Of a DNA stretch of 64,000 nucleotides, positions 1-8,821 are shown piece after piece. Each line of letters starts with the position of its first letter. Within the stretch, counting starts at the first letter, position 1. The notes under the pieces were generated by a model. The model had not been told where the DNA came from. It made no database searches and saw only the letters and a program-made list of their open reading frames with translations. The DNA is from Candidatus Enterococcus testudinis. Lineage in GTDB: Bacteria; Bacillota; Bacilli; Lactobacillales; Enterococcaceae. The DNA lies in contig NZ_NGKU01000001.1 in assembly GCF_002140915.1 (NCBI RefSeq), positions 2,865,194-2,929,193 on the forward strand, in the 5' to 3' direction. The translations under genes and the position numbers were made by a program.

Positions 1-27
1 CAATAGAGATATCAAGGAGGTTTTTAC

Positions 28-264
28 ATGGCTACATTTGGTAAATTTGAAACAACGATTGTCCCGTCACAAGAAGGTTCAACATTTGAGGTCGCCACTC
101 CTGTCACGTTCACGATCCATGGTATTCAGCAAACTGGTACGATCACGAAACAGTTGAAGAACTCTGCCGTCGTCGAACTAAATGAAACTGCGGACAACCA
201 AAAATTGATTACACAAAGCAATGGTGTTCTGATTATCAATTACAAACAGTTAACTAAAATCTAA
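28..264 (+). CDS. DUF2187-like small protein
   Basis: This is a 78-residue soluble protein with a strong SD (AAGGAGG at 15-21) ahead of the ATG. It resembles the DUF2187 family seen in Firmicutes: a short beta-rich domain in which a 'phTIHGIQQTGTITK' strand-turn-strand is followed by 'NSAVVELNE' and a C-terminal 'IINYKQL'. No catalytic motif or membrane segment is visible and the role is unknown. It is read rightward, converging on upp, and the two share a bidirectional terminator. Any promoter would lie outside the window. Confidence 0.75.
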   Translation: MATFGKFETTIVPSQEGSTFEVATPVTFTIHGIQQTGTITKQLKNSAVVELNETADNQKLITQSNGVLIINYKQLTKI

Positions 265-294
265 TTTACTGAGCAACACTCAGCATCAAAAAAA

Positions 295-323
295 GGGAAA
301 ATCGCAAAGATTTTCCCTTTTTT
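295..323. terminator. Bidirectional intrinsic terminator
   Basis: A 9-bp perfect stem (GGGAAAATC / GATTTTCCC) with a GCAAA loop has a T-run on its right and an A-run on its left. It can therefore end both the rightward DUF2187-like gene and the leftward upp gene. Confidence 0.9.
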
Positions 324-325
324 GC

Positions 326-955
326 TTATTTTGTACCGAATAAACGGTCGCCGGCATCGCCTAAACCAGGTACGATGTAGCCATTTTCGTTCAAGCGTTC
401 ATCCAAGCTTGCGGTGTAGATATCTACATCAGGATGGGCATCTTGCAATGCTTTGACGCCTTCTGGTGCAGCAACCAAGCAGACAAATTTCATATTTGAA
501 GCGCCGCGTTTTTTCAATGCATCGATTGCCATGATTGCAGAACCGCCAGTTGCCAACATTGGGTCTACGATAAATAATTGACGCTCATCGATATCTTCAG
601 GCAATTTCACGAAATACTCGTGAGGTTCTAGTGTTTCTTCATCACGGTACATACCGATATGACCCACTTTTGCTGCTGGGATCAATTCCAAAATACCATC
701 TACCATGCCTAGACCGGCACGCAAAATCGGTACGATTGCTACTTTTTTACCAGACAAAGTTTTTTGTGTTGATTCTTCGATCGGTGTTTCGATCACTAAA
801 TCTTCCAATGGCATATCTCTTGATACTTCGTATGCCATCAACATGGCTATTTCATCTACCACTTCTCTAAAAACTTTCGTTCCGCAGTTCTTGTCACGGA
901 TCATTGTTAATTTGTGTTGGATCAGCGGGTGATCGATTACTTGAAATTTACCCAT
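326..955 (-). CDS. upp: Uracil phosphoribosyltransferase
   Basis: Upp salvages uracil: uracil + PRPP gives UMP + PPi in the cytosol. The 209-residue length is standard for the family. The PRPP-binding loop appears as '[13 protein letters not shown]', and the C-terminal uracil-binding segment ends '..[18 protein letters not shown]', as in bacterial Upp. The start is an ATG with SD AAAGGAG. The gene lies downstream of glyA at the end of the tdk-prfA-prmC-ywlC-glyA run, an order common in Firmicutes. A structured intergenic region separates it from glyA, so it may also be transcribed separately. Confidence 0.97.
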   Translation of the reverse strand: MGKFQVIDHPLIQHKLTMIRDKNCGTKVFREVVDEIAMLMAYEVSRDMPLEDLVIETPIEESTQKTLSGKKVAIVPILRAGLGMVDGILELIPAAKVGHIGMYRDEETLEPHEYFVKLPEDIDERQLFIVDPMLATGGSAIMAIDALKKRGASNMKFVCLVAAPEGVKALQDAHPDVDIYTASLDERLNENGYIVPGLGDAGDRLFGTK

Positions 956-1042
956 TATAAACGCTCCTTTGGTTTTTCTTTTATTTTAAAGCATATTGGA
1001 CTTTGATACAACCTTGCACTTTTTGATCGAACCGATTGCCTC

Positions 1043-1116
1043 AAAAAAAGGATTGTGCCAGATCATCCATACACATAGCCATATGCTTGATGGCCTGGTG
1101 CGGGCGGAATGATCTG
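1043..1116 (-). terminator. Structured glyA-upp intergenic region, possible terminator
   Basis: Read leftward, an 8-bp stem (CAGATCAT / ATGATCTG) encloses an inner hairpin (GCCAT / ATGGC). A T-rich tract (TTTTTTT at 1049-1043) follows after a short spacer. This fits a glyA terminator with an elaborate stem, or a leader element of upp. The spacer between stem and T-run makes it imperfect as a terminator. Confidence 0.5.
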
Positions 1117-1132
1117 TCACAGTCCTATTCGA

Positions 1133-2374
1133 TTAGTTTTGGTAAAGCGGATATTTGTCTGTTAAGTCTTTGACTTGCGCTTTGACTTCAGTCAATGTCG
1201 CTTCATCATTTGGTTTTTCCAATACTTTGACAATCAGTTTGGCTACTTCGACAGCATCTTCTTCTTTGAAGCCGCGACTAGTAATCGCCGGTGTCCCCAC
1301 CCGAATCCCACTTGTCTTGAATGGACTTAATGATTCGAAAGGAATCGAATTTTTATTGACGGTGATATTGACTTGATCCAACAAGGCTTCTGCTTCTTTG
1401 CCGTTCAAATCAAAGCCGCGAACATCGATCAACAGCAAGTGGTTGTCTGTTGCACCAGATACCAAACGGGCTTGCGGTGCTTGATTGAAGACTTTGGCCA
1501 TCGCTTGCGCATTTCTGATGACTTGCTCAGAATATTCTTTGAAGGTATCTTCTTGGGCTTCTTTAAAGGCCACTGCTTTACCAGCAATAACATGTTCCAA
1601 AGGTCCGCCTTGGATACCAGGGAAAACGGCACTGTTGATTTTCTTAGCCAATGCTTCGTCATTGGTCAAGATCAAACCACCGCGTGGTCCCCGCAATGTT
1701 TTGTGGGTGGTTGAGGTCGTGATGTCAGCATATGGAACTGGATTCGGATGAAGGCCTGCTGCTACAAGACCAGCGATATGCGCCATATCCACCATTAATT
1801 TAGCCCCAACTTCATCAGCAATTTCACGGAATTTCGCAAAATCGATGGTACGTGAGTAGGCACTCGCACCCGCAACGATTAACTTAGGTTGATGTTTGCG
1901 TGCTAAAATACGGACCACGTTATAATCAATAACTTCAGTCGCTGGATCAACACCATAACTGACAAAATTGTAGGTTTTTCCACTAAAATTGACCGGTGAA
2001 CCATGGGTCAAATGTCCGCCTGCGGATAGATCCATACCTAAAACCGTATCGCCTGCTTCAATCAATGCTAAATAAGCAGCGGTATTGGCTTGCGAGCCTG
2101 AATGTGGTTGCACATTGGCATACGCGGCACCAAAGATGGCTTTTGCACGCTCAATTGCTAAGTTTTCAACCACATCAACAAATTCACAACCACCATAGTA
2201 ACGACGCCCAGGATACCCTTCAGCATATTTATTGGTCAAAATACTACCTTGTGCGGCCATGACGCCTTCAGAAACGATATTTTCTGACGCAATCAACTCC
2301 AAATTGTTTTGTTGACGATTCGTTTCTTTTTCGATCGCTTGCCACAATTCGGGATCAAACGTTTGATAATCCAT
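1133..2374 (-). CDS. glyA: Serine hydroxymethyltransferase
   Basis: GlyA is a PLP enzyme that interconverts serine and glycine with tetrahydrofolate and supplies one-carbon units. The 413 residues run from '[11 protein letters not shown]' to '..YPLYQN'. The PLP lysine lies in the classical '[15 protein letters not shown]' segment, and '[11 protein letters not shown]' near the N-terminus is family-typical. I chose the start at 2374 because AAGGGG lies about 9 bases upstream and because the normal family N-terminus begins here. An in-frame extension to 2431 would add 19 unrelated residues. It sits between ywlC and upp. Confidence 0.96.
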   Translation of the reverse strand: MDYQTFDPELWQAIEKETNRQQNNLELIASENIVSEGVMAAQGSILTNKYAEGYPGRRYYGGCEFVDVVENLAIERAKAIFGAAYANVQPHSGSQANTAAYLALIEAGDTVLGMDLSAGGHLTHGSPVNFSGKTYNFVSYGVDPATEVIDYNVVRILARKHQPKLIVAGASAYSRTIDFAKFREIADEVGAKLMVDMAHIAGLVAAGLHPNPVPYADITTSTTHKTLRGPRGGLILTNDEALAKKINSAVFPGIQGGPLEHVIAGKAVAFKEAQEDTFKEYSEQVIRNAQAMAKVFNQAPQARLVSGATDNHLLLIDVRGFDLNGKEAEALLDQVNITVNKNSIPFESLSPFKTSGIRVGTPAITSRGFKEEDAVEVAKLIVKVLEKPNDEATLTEVKAQVKDLTDKYPLYQN

Positions 2375-2451
2375 GCTTACAACACCCCTTAACCTTAATG
2401 GTAGCATTGTATCATATTTCCTAAAAGCCACCTATAAAGAATGTACGATTT

Positions 2452-3483
2452 TCATTTATTTTCTTGGAAATATTCGTGGTTTGCCGCTTTTTTCAATCGA
2501 TTCATGTAAGCAGCACCAATACCGGCTTCAGTAAACGTCGCTGCTAACAGCAGATCCAATGCTGCCGTTGATTCATCCAAAGCCCGCAGACCGGCGAATA
2601 AGCCTCTCGCTGCTGCTTCTGGACTGTCATCAAAGTACTGATAGATTGCTGCTGTTTCTTTTCGGACGGCTTCTGCGATCGTTGGTCCAGCCAGTACGCC
2701 TACTTTGAAGTGATTGGCTTGCGCCCAGTTGATTGCTGCTGGCCAATCTGTATCATGAACCATCATCACCTTAGTGTTTGGTGCATAGTGCTTGTACTTC
2801 ATTCCAGGCGCTTTTGGCACCTCACCAGCAGATACCAAATGTTTATCTAATAAGACCTCAGTTTCTAAGACTGTTTCCAATTGTTCTTTGGCAATCGCTC
2901 CTGGGCGCAAAATGATCGGCGTACCTGACGGATCACTCAAATCGAGCACAGTCGACTCGACGCCGATCCGAGTTGCCCCGCCATCCAAAATACCAGCAAT
3001 CTTTCCGTGGAGGTCATGCCACACGTGAGCTGCTGATGTCGGACTCGGTTTGCCTGAAGTATTTGCACTTGGCCCTACCAAAGGTTGTTGCGCTTGGCTG
3101 ATCAATGCCAATGTTTGGGGATGATCAGGCATTCGAAAAGCGGCAGTTGTTAATCCGCCAGTGACGATGCTTGGCAGACTATCCGGTTTGATCTTAAAAA
3201 TCAATGTCAATGGACCAGGCCAGAAAGTGTCCATCAGTTGTTTGGCCATCGGAGAGAGGTTATCCACAAATGCTGCTACTTGCTCAGCCGCAGCAACATG
3301 AACGATCAGTGGATTGTCACTCGGTCTGCCTTTCACTTGATAGACTTGTGCCACTGCATCAGGCAAAAGCGCACTCGCACCTAAGCCATAGACGGTCTCA
3401 GTGGGAAAAGCGACTAAGCCGCCCTTAGCCAAAACTGCAGCTGCTTCGGCAATATGATCTTGATCAAATAATTTCGTTTCCAC
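2452..3483 (-). CDS. ywlC: L-threonylcarbamoyladenylate synthase (Sua5/YwlC)
   Basis: This protein makes threonylcarbamoyl-AMP from threonine, bicarbonate and ATP, the first step of t6A37 modification of tRNAs that read ANN codons. It has 343 residues: an N-terminal YrdC domain ('GGLVAFPTETVYGLGASAL', 'KGRPSDNPLIVHV', 'GPSANTSGKPSPT') followed by the extra C-terminal Sua5 domain, so it is the long Sua5 type and not the short TsaC. The start codon is GTG with only a distant SD (AAGGA about 12 bases away). A perfect DnaA box lies 4 bases upstream of that start, and four more lie within about 190 bp, so DnaA-linked control is plausible. Confidence 0.93.
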   Translation of the reverse strand: METKLFDQDHIAEAAAVLAKGGLVAFPTETVYGLGASALLPDAVAQVYQVKGRPSDNPLIVHVAAAEQVAAFVDNLSPMAKQLMDTFWPGPLTLIFKIKPDSLPSIVTGGLTTAAFRMPDHPQTLALISQAQQPLVGPSANTSGKPSPTSAAHVWHDLHGKIAGILDGGATRIGVESTVLDLSDPSGTPIILRPGAIAKEQLETVLETEVLLDKHLVSAGEVPKAPGMKYKHYAPNTKVMMVHDTDWPAAINWAQANHFKVGVLAGPTIAEAVRKETAAIYQYFDDSPEAAARGLFAGLRALDESTAALDLLLAATFTEAGIGAAYMNRLKKAANHEYFQENK

Positions 3484-3486
3484 AGT

Positions 3487-3684
3487 TTATCCACATCCTT
3501 TATTTAACTTTTTCCATAGTTATCAACATTTTCGGTTTTTTTATCCACATTTTGTGGATAAGTCGTTTGTCAAGTGTGGATAAATCTGTTTATAACTCAT
3601 TTCGCATGCTGCATGTTTATTTTATAGGCTTTTTAAACAGATTTATCCCAAAATAAAAATTATTTATCCACAAACTGTGGATGA
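3487..3684. promoter_or_regulatory. DnaA-box cluster between prmC and ywlC
   Basis: There are five exact copies of the consensus box TTATCCACA: 3487-3495, 3541-3549 and 3664-3672 on the plus strand, and 3553-3561 and 3575-3583 on the minus strand. One-mismatch copies lie at 3520-3528 (TTATCAACA) and 3676-3684. The central three form a tight inverted arrangement. The last box falls at the end of prmC. In Bacillus subtilis the ywlC region is one of the DnaA-bound clusters outside oriC, as I recall, so this looks like a conserved element. It may titrate DnaA or repress ywlC. Confidence 0.85.
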
Positions 3685-4514
3685 CGCACAAGCACCATCC
3701 GGTCTTGTCCAGCCATGTCTTGTTTGATCGTGACTTCTTTTTGCGGGAAAGCTTCCGCAAATATAGCTTGGACCGCTTTCCCTTGTTGAAAGCCGATTTC
3801 AACCGCGATCTGTCCGGATGACGCTAGACAAGACTTGGCTTGCTGCGCAATTTTTTTGTACATTGCCAAGCCATTGTCTTCTGCAAAGAGCGCCAATTTA
3901 GGCTCATTTTCTCTGACACTGATATCCATTAGATCCCACTCATCATGGCTGATGTAGGGCGGATTAGAGACGATCAAATCCCATTGCTGTTCAATCACCG
4001 GCAATAGGGTATCCCCTTGATAAAAGGCAATTGCTGCAGCAAGGTCGTTGGCATTCCATTGTGCAACGGCTAATGCGGCTTCTGATATATCTACGGCAGC
4101 TACCTGCCACTGGGGACGTGCCAGTTTTAAAGAGATGGCTATCGCCCCAGTCCCCGTCCCGATATCAACGACCCGCATTGGTTTCTCTGGGCAATCCGCC
4201 AAGCATTGTGCAACCAACTCTTCTGTTTCCGGCCTTGGGATCAAGGTGTCTGCAGTCACTTTAAATTGGTGGTCATAAAATGTTTCATACCCCAACAGAT
4301 ATTGCGGGGGCTGATGATTGAGCAATTGTGCCACATCCGCATCGATCTGCGCTTCGTCTGCGGGCACGATCGGTGTGTCCATGTGAAGCAGCCAATCCAA
4401 TTGCTGCCATTGTTTACGCCGTAAGAACAGATACTGGATCGCATATCCTTCTACTCCTGCAGATTCTAAAAAAGAAGAAGCCCGTGAAAGGACTTCTCGA
4501 TAGGTTTTAGCCAT
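3660..4514 (-). CDS. prmC: Release factor glutamine methyltransferase
   Basis: PrmC methylates the glutamine of the GGQ motif in peptide chain release factors, using SAM. The protein has 284 residues: an N-terminal helical bundle, then a Rossmann methyltransferase with SAM motif '[15 protein letters not shown]' and the substrate-glutamine motif 'SNPPYIS'. Its substrate gene prfA lies immediately upstream and overlaps it by 8 bp, which implies translational coupling. I chose 'MAKTYREVL' at 4514; an alternative start at 4526 adds four residues. The C-terminal codons overlap a DnaA box. Confidence 0.95.
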   Translation of the reverse strand: MAKTYREVLSRASSFLESAGVEGYAIQYLFLRRKQWQQLDWLLHMDTPIVPADEAQIDADVAQLLNHQPPQYLLGYETFYDHQFKVTADTLIPRPETEELVAQCLADCPEKPMRVVDIGTGTGAIAISLKLARPQWQVAAVDISEAALAVAQWNANDLAAAIAFYQGDTLLPVIEQQWDLIVSNPPYISHDEWDLMDISVRENEPKLALFAEDNGLAMYKKIAQQAKSCLASSGQIAVEIGFQQGKAVQAIFAEAFPQKEVTIKQDMAGQDRMVLVRHPQFVDK

Positions 4515-5580
4515 TTTGCATCTCATCTAATTTAGATGTTTGATCATATACGATCAACGCATCTACGATTTCATCCAATTTACCAGCCAAAATTTGATCC
4601 AATTTTTGGATAGTCAACCCGATGCGGTGATCCGTTACGCGGTTTTGCGGGAAATTATACGTCCGGATCCGTTCTGAACGATCCCCTGTCCCAACTGCAG
4701 ATTTCCGATTGGCATCATATTCGCTTTGGGCTTCTTGCGAGATTTGGTCATAGACGCGGGCCCGCAATACTTTCATCGCTTTCTCGCGGTTTTTCAACTG
4801 AGAACGTTCATCTTGCATCGCTACAGCGATCCCCGTTGGTAAATGGGTTAAACGAACAGCAGAGGCGGTTTTATTGACGTGCTGACCGCCGGCACCAGAC
4901 GCGTGATAAATATCGATCCGGATATCTTTATCGGCAATTTCGATTTCCACTTCTTCCGCTTCTGGCATAACGACAACAGTAGCTGTCGATGTGTGGATCC
5001 GTCCTTGAGATTCAGTTGACGGCACCCGTTGTACACGGTGCGCCCCACTTTCATATTTCAGTTTAGAAAAGACGCTGTCGCCTGTGATCATCATGATGAC
5101 TTCTTTATAGCCGCCGATCCCCGTGACATTGGCATCCATCACATCCACTTTCCAGCCTTGAGCTTCCGCATATTTTTGATACATATTGAATAAGTCTCCG
5201 GCAAATAAAGCTGCTTCATCGCCACCAGCAGCTCCTCGAATTTCCATAATGATGTTTTTGTCATCATTAGGGTCTTTTGGCAATAATAAAATCTTGATGC
5301 GGTCTTCTAACACTTCTTTTTCTTTCTTAAGATCGGATAATTCTTCTTTGGCCATTTCTGCCATATCCGCATCCAAACTTTCGCCAAGCAGTTCTTCCGT
5401 ATCTTTGATTCCTTCAACTACTTCTTTATAGCGACGGTATACTTCAACAGTTTCCCGCGTATTGGCTTCTTCTTTAGACAGCTGCATAAAACGTTTCGTA
5501 TCAGAAATCACGGCTGGATCACTGAGTAATTCGCCTAATTCTTCATAACGGTCTTCGATTGATTGTAACTGATCGTACAT
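4507..5580 (-). CDS. prfA: Peptide chain release factor 1
   Basis: RF1 recognises UAA and UAG stop codons and triggers peptidyl-tRNA hydrolysis. The 357 residues match the family length. The catalytic GGQ is visible in '[18 protein letters not shown]', and the anticodon-like tripeptide region lies just before it around '[15 protein letters not shown]'. It begins 3 bp after the tdk stop and overlaps prmC, so tdk-prfA-prmC form a tight operon. Confidence 0.97.
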   Translation of the reverse strand: MYDQLQSIEDRYEELGELLSDPAVISDTKRFMQLSKEEANTRETVEVYRRYKEVVEGIKDTEELLGESLDADMAEMAKEELSDLKKEKEVLEDRIKILLLPKDPNDDKNIIMEIRGAAGGDEAALFAGDLFNMYQKYAEAQGWKVDVMDANVTGIGGYKEVIMMITGDSVFSKLKYESGAHRVQRVPSTESQGRIHTSTATVVVMPEAEEVEIEIADKDIRIDIYHASGAGGQHVNKTASAVRLTHLPTGIAVAMQDERSQLKNREKAMKVLRARVYDQISQEAQSEYDANRKSAVGTGDRSERIRTYNFPQNRVTDHRIGLTIQKLDQILAGKLDEIVDALIVYDQTSKLDEMQNG

Positions 5581-5583
5581 GAT

Positions 5584-6168
5584 TTATTCTCCTTCTTTTT
5601 TCATGACAGGGTGGAAGTAGTGTTTGCGACAAACAGGGTAATACGCTTCATTGCCGCCAATTTGCACTTGATCCCCTTCGTAAACTGGCTTACCGTCGAC
5701 ATAATGCAGATTCATCGTCGCTTTTTTGTGACAGAACCAGCAGATTGTTTTCATTTCTTCTATTTTATCTGCATACAAGAGCAAATATTTTGAGCCTTCA
5801 AACAGCTCATTGCGAAAATCATTTTTCAAACCAAATGCCATCACTGGGATTCCAAGTTCATCAACGATTTTGGTAAAGGCTATGACATGATGTTTTTTCA
5901 AAAATTGCGCCTCGTCGATCAAAATACAGTAGGGTTTGTACCCTAAGTCTTTGATCAAATTGTATAGATCGGTTTCATCAAAAATCGGGATCGCATCCCG
6001 TTCTAACCCAATCCGACTGGATACATTCCCAATGCCGCTTCTGGTGTCTAGCCCGCTCGTCATGATCACGACTGGTTTGTCTTGTTCTTCATAATTGTGT
6101 GCCACTTTCAAAATCTCAATGGTCTTGCCACTATTCATTGCGCCATATTTAAAAAAAAGCTGTGCCAT
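5584..6168 (-). CDS. tdk: Thymidine kinase
   Basis: Tdk phosphorylates thymidine to dTMP in the salvage pathway. It is a type II enzyme: the P-loop 'GAMNSGKT' is at the N-terminus, 'ILIDEAQFL' is the Walker B/lid region, and a zinc-binding set is formed by 'CWFCHKK' and a later 'CRKH'. The family normally begins 'MAQLFFKYG', which places the start at 6168 with AGGAAGG 9 bases upstream. An ATG three codons earlier sits directly against that SD and is less likely. It is the first gene of the leftward run. Confidence 0.95.
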   Translation of the reverse strand: MAQLFFKYGAMNSGKTIEILKVAHNYEEQDKPVVIMTSGLDTRSGIGNVSSRIGLERDAIPIFDETDLYNLIKDLGYKPYCILIDEAQFLKKHHVIAFTKIVDELGIPVMAFGLKNDFRNELFEGSKYLLLYADKIEEMKTICWFCHKKATMNLHYVDGKPVYEGDQVQIGGNEAYYPVCRKHYFHPVMKKEGE

Positions 6169-6198
6169 TTCGCCCATCCTTCCTCATACTCCTTTGGT

Positions 6199-6227
6199 AT
6201 TATACTTGAAAAAGCAAAATTTTTACA
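6199..6227 (-). promoter_or_regulatory. Probable tdk operon promoter
   Basis: Read leftward, a perfect TATAAT (6204-6199) lies about 30 bases before the tdk start. The -35 hexamer at 17-bp spacing is weak (TGTAAA). It is the only good -10 in the gap between the GNAT gene and tdk. Confidence 0.55.
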
Positions 6228-6305
6228 GACTTAAATGCTTAACAAGCATTGGCTTGACTAAAGACAAACCTACGTAAAACCAAAGAACAGATATCTAGGA
6301 AGACA

Positions 6306-6875
6306 TCAATCAGCAAGCTGATTTAGTATAGCCACAGCTTTCGGATAGTCGGGATTGATCTGACCATCACTATCTGTTTCGATGATTTCAAAGCCCAACT
6401 CTTGATACAACGCAATGGCGCCATGACTCCACGTCTGCGTATGTAAGTAAATCATCGGCGCATCGGCTTGCTGGCATACGGCTAAAACCTGATACAGCAG
6501 TTGGCGGGCGATGCCTTGACGCTGTCCCCGCGGATGAACAGCTACCCAATGAACGATTGGCACACGGTGGCCATGTTTATCCTTCTTCCACCACGCCGTT
6601 GCCGTACCGATCACTGCTCCTTGTTGATCCAGCGCAAAAAACATCCTTTGGGGCAAAGCTTCTGCTTCAGGTATAAAGGTTTCTTCAAAATATTGTAGGG
6701 CTTTTGTTTCATGTTCAAACTCCCCAACAGCTGTTTCAAGAGCTGCCCACTTTTCAGCATCTCCCGGTTGGTACGTTCTCATTGCTATTTGATGCGGGAC
6801 AGACTTCATCTCAACGAGATCCTTTGTTGGCCGTGCCATCCATAGTTCCGCATAGGGAATCGTTTTATCTAACAT
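6306..6875 (-). CDS. GNAT family N-acetyltransferase
   Basis: This is a 189-residue cytosolic protein with a GNAT fold. The acetyl-CoA binding signature is 'VAVHPRGQRQGIARQLL' (the R/QxxGxG/A loop), followed by 'LYQELGFEIIET', the usual beta6-beta7 region. The substrate is not predictable. I set the start at 'MLDKTIPYA' (6875), where AAAGGAGG lies 8 bases upstream. A longer reading frame continues upstream but only across the divergent msrA gene on the opposite strand. Confidence 0.85.
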   Translation of the reverse strand: MLDKTIPYAELWMARPTKDLVEMKSVPHQIAMRTYQPGDAEKWAALETAVGEFEHETKALQYFEETFIPEAEALPQRMFFALDQQGAVIGTATAWWKKDKHGHRVPIVHWVAVHPRGQRQGIARQLLYQVLAVCQQADAPMIYLHTQTWSHGAIALYQELGFEIIETDSDGQINPDYPKAVAILNQLAD

Positions 6876-6962
6876 AATGATTCCTCCTTTTTTCTTTACC
6901 TCAAGCATATCATTTGTTTTTCGCCATGAGAAGCTTACCATAGTAGAAAAGGAGGCATTTAG

Positions 6963-7481
6963 ATGAAAGATACAGCAATTTTTGCAGGTGGTTGTTTTTG
7001 GTGCATGGTCAAACCCTTTGATTCGCTGCCCGGGATAGAAAAAGTCGTTTCTGGTTTCACAGGCGGACACGTGCCCAATCCAACCTATCAAGAAGTCACC
7101 ACTGGTACCACGGGCCATACGGAAGCGGTCGAGATCACCTTTGATCCCGAATTGATTTCCTACGAAGAATTGGTGGAGATTTATTGGCAGCAGACCGACC
7201 CGACAGATGCCTTCGGTCAATTCGCAGATCGCGGAGATTCATATCGGCCGGTGATTTTCTACAATAGTCCAGAACAAAAGGCCGTTGCAGAACAATCCAA
7301 GGCCAATCTTCAAGCCAGTGGCCGCTTTACAGATCAAATCGTGACCAGCATCGAACCCGCTGAACCATTTTATCCAGCTGAGGACTATCATCAAGATTTT
7401 TATAAGAAAAATGCCGCCCATTATCAAGCCTACAGTGAAGGTTCTGGCCGCGCAGGCTTTATCCGCAACTCTTGGAATTAA
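6963..7481 (+). CDS. msrA: Peptide methionine sulfoxide reductase A
   Basis: MsrA reduces methionine-S-sulfoxide in proteins and free methionine, repairing oxidative damage. The 172 residues contain the catalytic motif 'GGCFWCMV' at residues 9-16, plus the conserved 'YRPVIFY' and '[11 protein letters not shown]' segments. I see no obvious C-terminal resolving cysteine; recycling could use the second Cys of the CFWC motif. SD AAAGGAGG precedes the ATG. It is divergent from the GNAT gene and is followed by its own terminator. Confidence 0.95.
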   Translation: MKDTAIFAGGCFWCMVKPFDSLPGIEKVVSGFTGGHVPNPTYQEVTTGTTGHTEAVEITFDPELISYEELVEIYWQQTDPTDAFGQFADRGDSYRPVIFYNSPEQKAVAEQSKANLQASGRFTDQIVTSIEPAEPFYPAEDYHQDFYKKNAAHYQAYSEGSGRAGFIRNSWN

Positions 7482-7511
7482 TATCTGCGGGCTGCTGTAG
7501 CAACACTTCTG

Positions 7512-7549
7512 AGCTGATACGTTCATTTTACATGGACGATCAGCTTTTT
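7512..7549 (+). terminator. msrA terminator
   Basis: A stem AGCTGAT / ATCAGCT continues as CGTTC / GGACG with a single bulge and one wobble pair, and is followed by TTTTT. It lies 30 bases after the msrA stop. Confidence 0.85.
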
Positions 7550-7562
7550 CTTCGGCAAAAAA

Positions 7563-7592
7563 TTGACAATCGTATCGAATACGCGTTAATAT
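7563..7592 (+). promoter_or_regulatory. Promoter of the GldA-like gene
   Basis: A perfect -35 TTGACA (7563-7568) is followed at 18 bp by TAATAT (7587-7592). The gap to the start at 7663 leaves a 5' leader of roughly 65 bases with no obvious structure. Confidence 0.65.
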
Positions 7593-7662
7593 GGTTGAAA
7601 ATTCTGACGATTGATTTTTTTATCATTTATAAGTAATTTACAATTACAGAGGAGTGTTGTGT

Positions 7663-8727
7663 ATGTTAGCCAATGAAGTACGGCCCGGACCCAATCGGTA
7701 TGTGACTGGTGAAGAGGCCTTAAAAAATCTACCCGACTATTTAGCAGATTTCCAACAAGTGGCAGTGATCACGGGTACCCAATCCTTTGCTGCATTTGAA
7801 GCCTATTATCCCCATCCCTTTGATTACCCTGTCTACCGTTACGACGGATCTTCTAGCTATGAAAACGGACAATATCTTGCCGATCAAATAGGCAGCGCTG
7901 ATGCAGTGATCGCCATTGGTGGCGGTCGGGTTGCGGATACAGCCAAAATCACTTCTGAACGTCTTGGCGCGGCACTCATCGTGATTCCGACACTTGTATC
8001 CAATTGTGCCCCATTTACACCTGTTGTCGTGGTTTATCACCCAGACCATACCATCAACAAGATCGATTATGCAAAGCAAGGCGCCTATCTCACATTGGTG
8101 GACACAACCTTCTTATTGGCGACCCCTGTTGATTATTTCATCGCTGGAATCGCTGATACATTGGCAAAATATTATGAAATGGAGGCCATCTATCGTCAAC
8201 TGCAGGATGATCAAAAAACGGCACTGGTTCGATTGGGTTTCCAAAGTGCTTCCTTGATCAAAGACCTATTGATTAACGATGCCATTCAAGCAGTGGCTGA
8301 CCTGCAAGCCCAAAAACTAACACCTGCTTTTGCCCGGATCACCGATGCGGTTATTGCGTTAGCAGGCGAAGTCGGCGGTTTTGCTGTTGATTTTGGCCGA
8401 ACCTCTGGTGCCCATGCCTTGCACGACGGTTTGTCTTATTTGGAAGAAACGCATCCGGTACTGCACGGCAACAAAGTAGCTTATTGCATTTGGGTCCAAC
8501 TGGCTTATACCAACGACTTGGCTGTAATCGAAGAGTTGCGCCCCTTTTACCAAGCCTTGCACTTGCCAATGAAATTAAAAGATATCCATGTCACCCGTAC
8601 CGACCAAGCTTATTTTGAAGACGTCCTGCGCTATGCGATCAAGCCGGAAGAAACCTTTGTGCTGATCGATCCCGCGATCACGACTGAAAAAGTCTATCAA
8701 GCGATCCTTGCAGTAGAAGCCCTATGA
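7663..8727 (+). CDS. Iron-containing alcohol dehydrogenase family protein (GldA-like)
   Basis: This is a 354-residue NAD(P)-dependent dehydrogenase of the glycerol dehydrogenase/HcxA branch. The dinucleotide loop is 'IAIGGGRVADTAKI', followed by 'VIPTLVSNCAPFTP'. The metal ligands are all in place: Asp in 'GIADTLAKYYE', His in 'SGAHALHDGL' and His in 'PVLHGNKVAYC'. It is therefore likely an active metalloenzyme. The substrate could be glycerol, a 2-oxo acid or another small carbonyl compound and cannot be decided here. I chose the ATG at 7663 because GAGGAG is 8 bases upstream; a GTG at 7654 is part of that SD. It is monocistronic. Confidence 0.85.
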   Translation: MLANEVRPGPNRYVTGEEALKNLPDYLADFQQVAVITGTQSFAAFEAYYPHPFDYPVYRYDGSSSYENGQYLADQIGSADAVIAIGGGRVADTAKITSERLGAALIVIPTLVSNCAPFTPVVVVYHPDHTINKIDYAKQGAYLTLVDTTFLLATPVDYFIAGIADTLAKYYEMEAIYRQLQDDQKTALVRLGFQSASLIKDLLINDAIQAVADLQAQKLTPAFARITDAVIALAGEVGGFAVDFGRTSGAHALHDGLSYLEETHPVLHGNKVAYCIWVQLAYTNDLAVIEELRPFYQALHLPMKLKDIHVTRTDQAYFEDVLRYAIKPEETFVLIDPAITTEKVYQAILAVEAL

Positions 8728-8821
8728 CGGCAATCGGCAGTCAGCCTTTGCCACTTTCATTCAAAAACCCCTTATTCTTTGGTATACTATTCTTAGTTTA
8801 CCAAGTGAGGGGTTAATCAAA

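Noticed and set aside
3487-3684. Replication origin
   Set aside because: DnaA boxes are present, but dnaA, dnaN, gyrB and an AT-rich unwinding region are not, and the surrounding genes are a normal housekeeping operon.
6876-7220. Upstream extension of the GNAT reading frame to about 304 residues
   Set aside because: The extra part lies entirely on the strand opposite msrA, and a strong SD supports the start at 6875.
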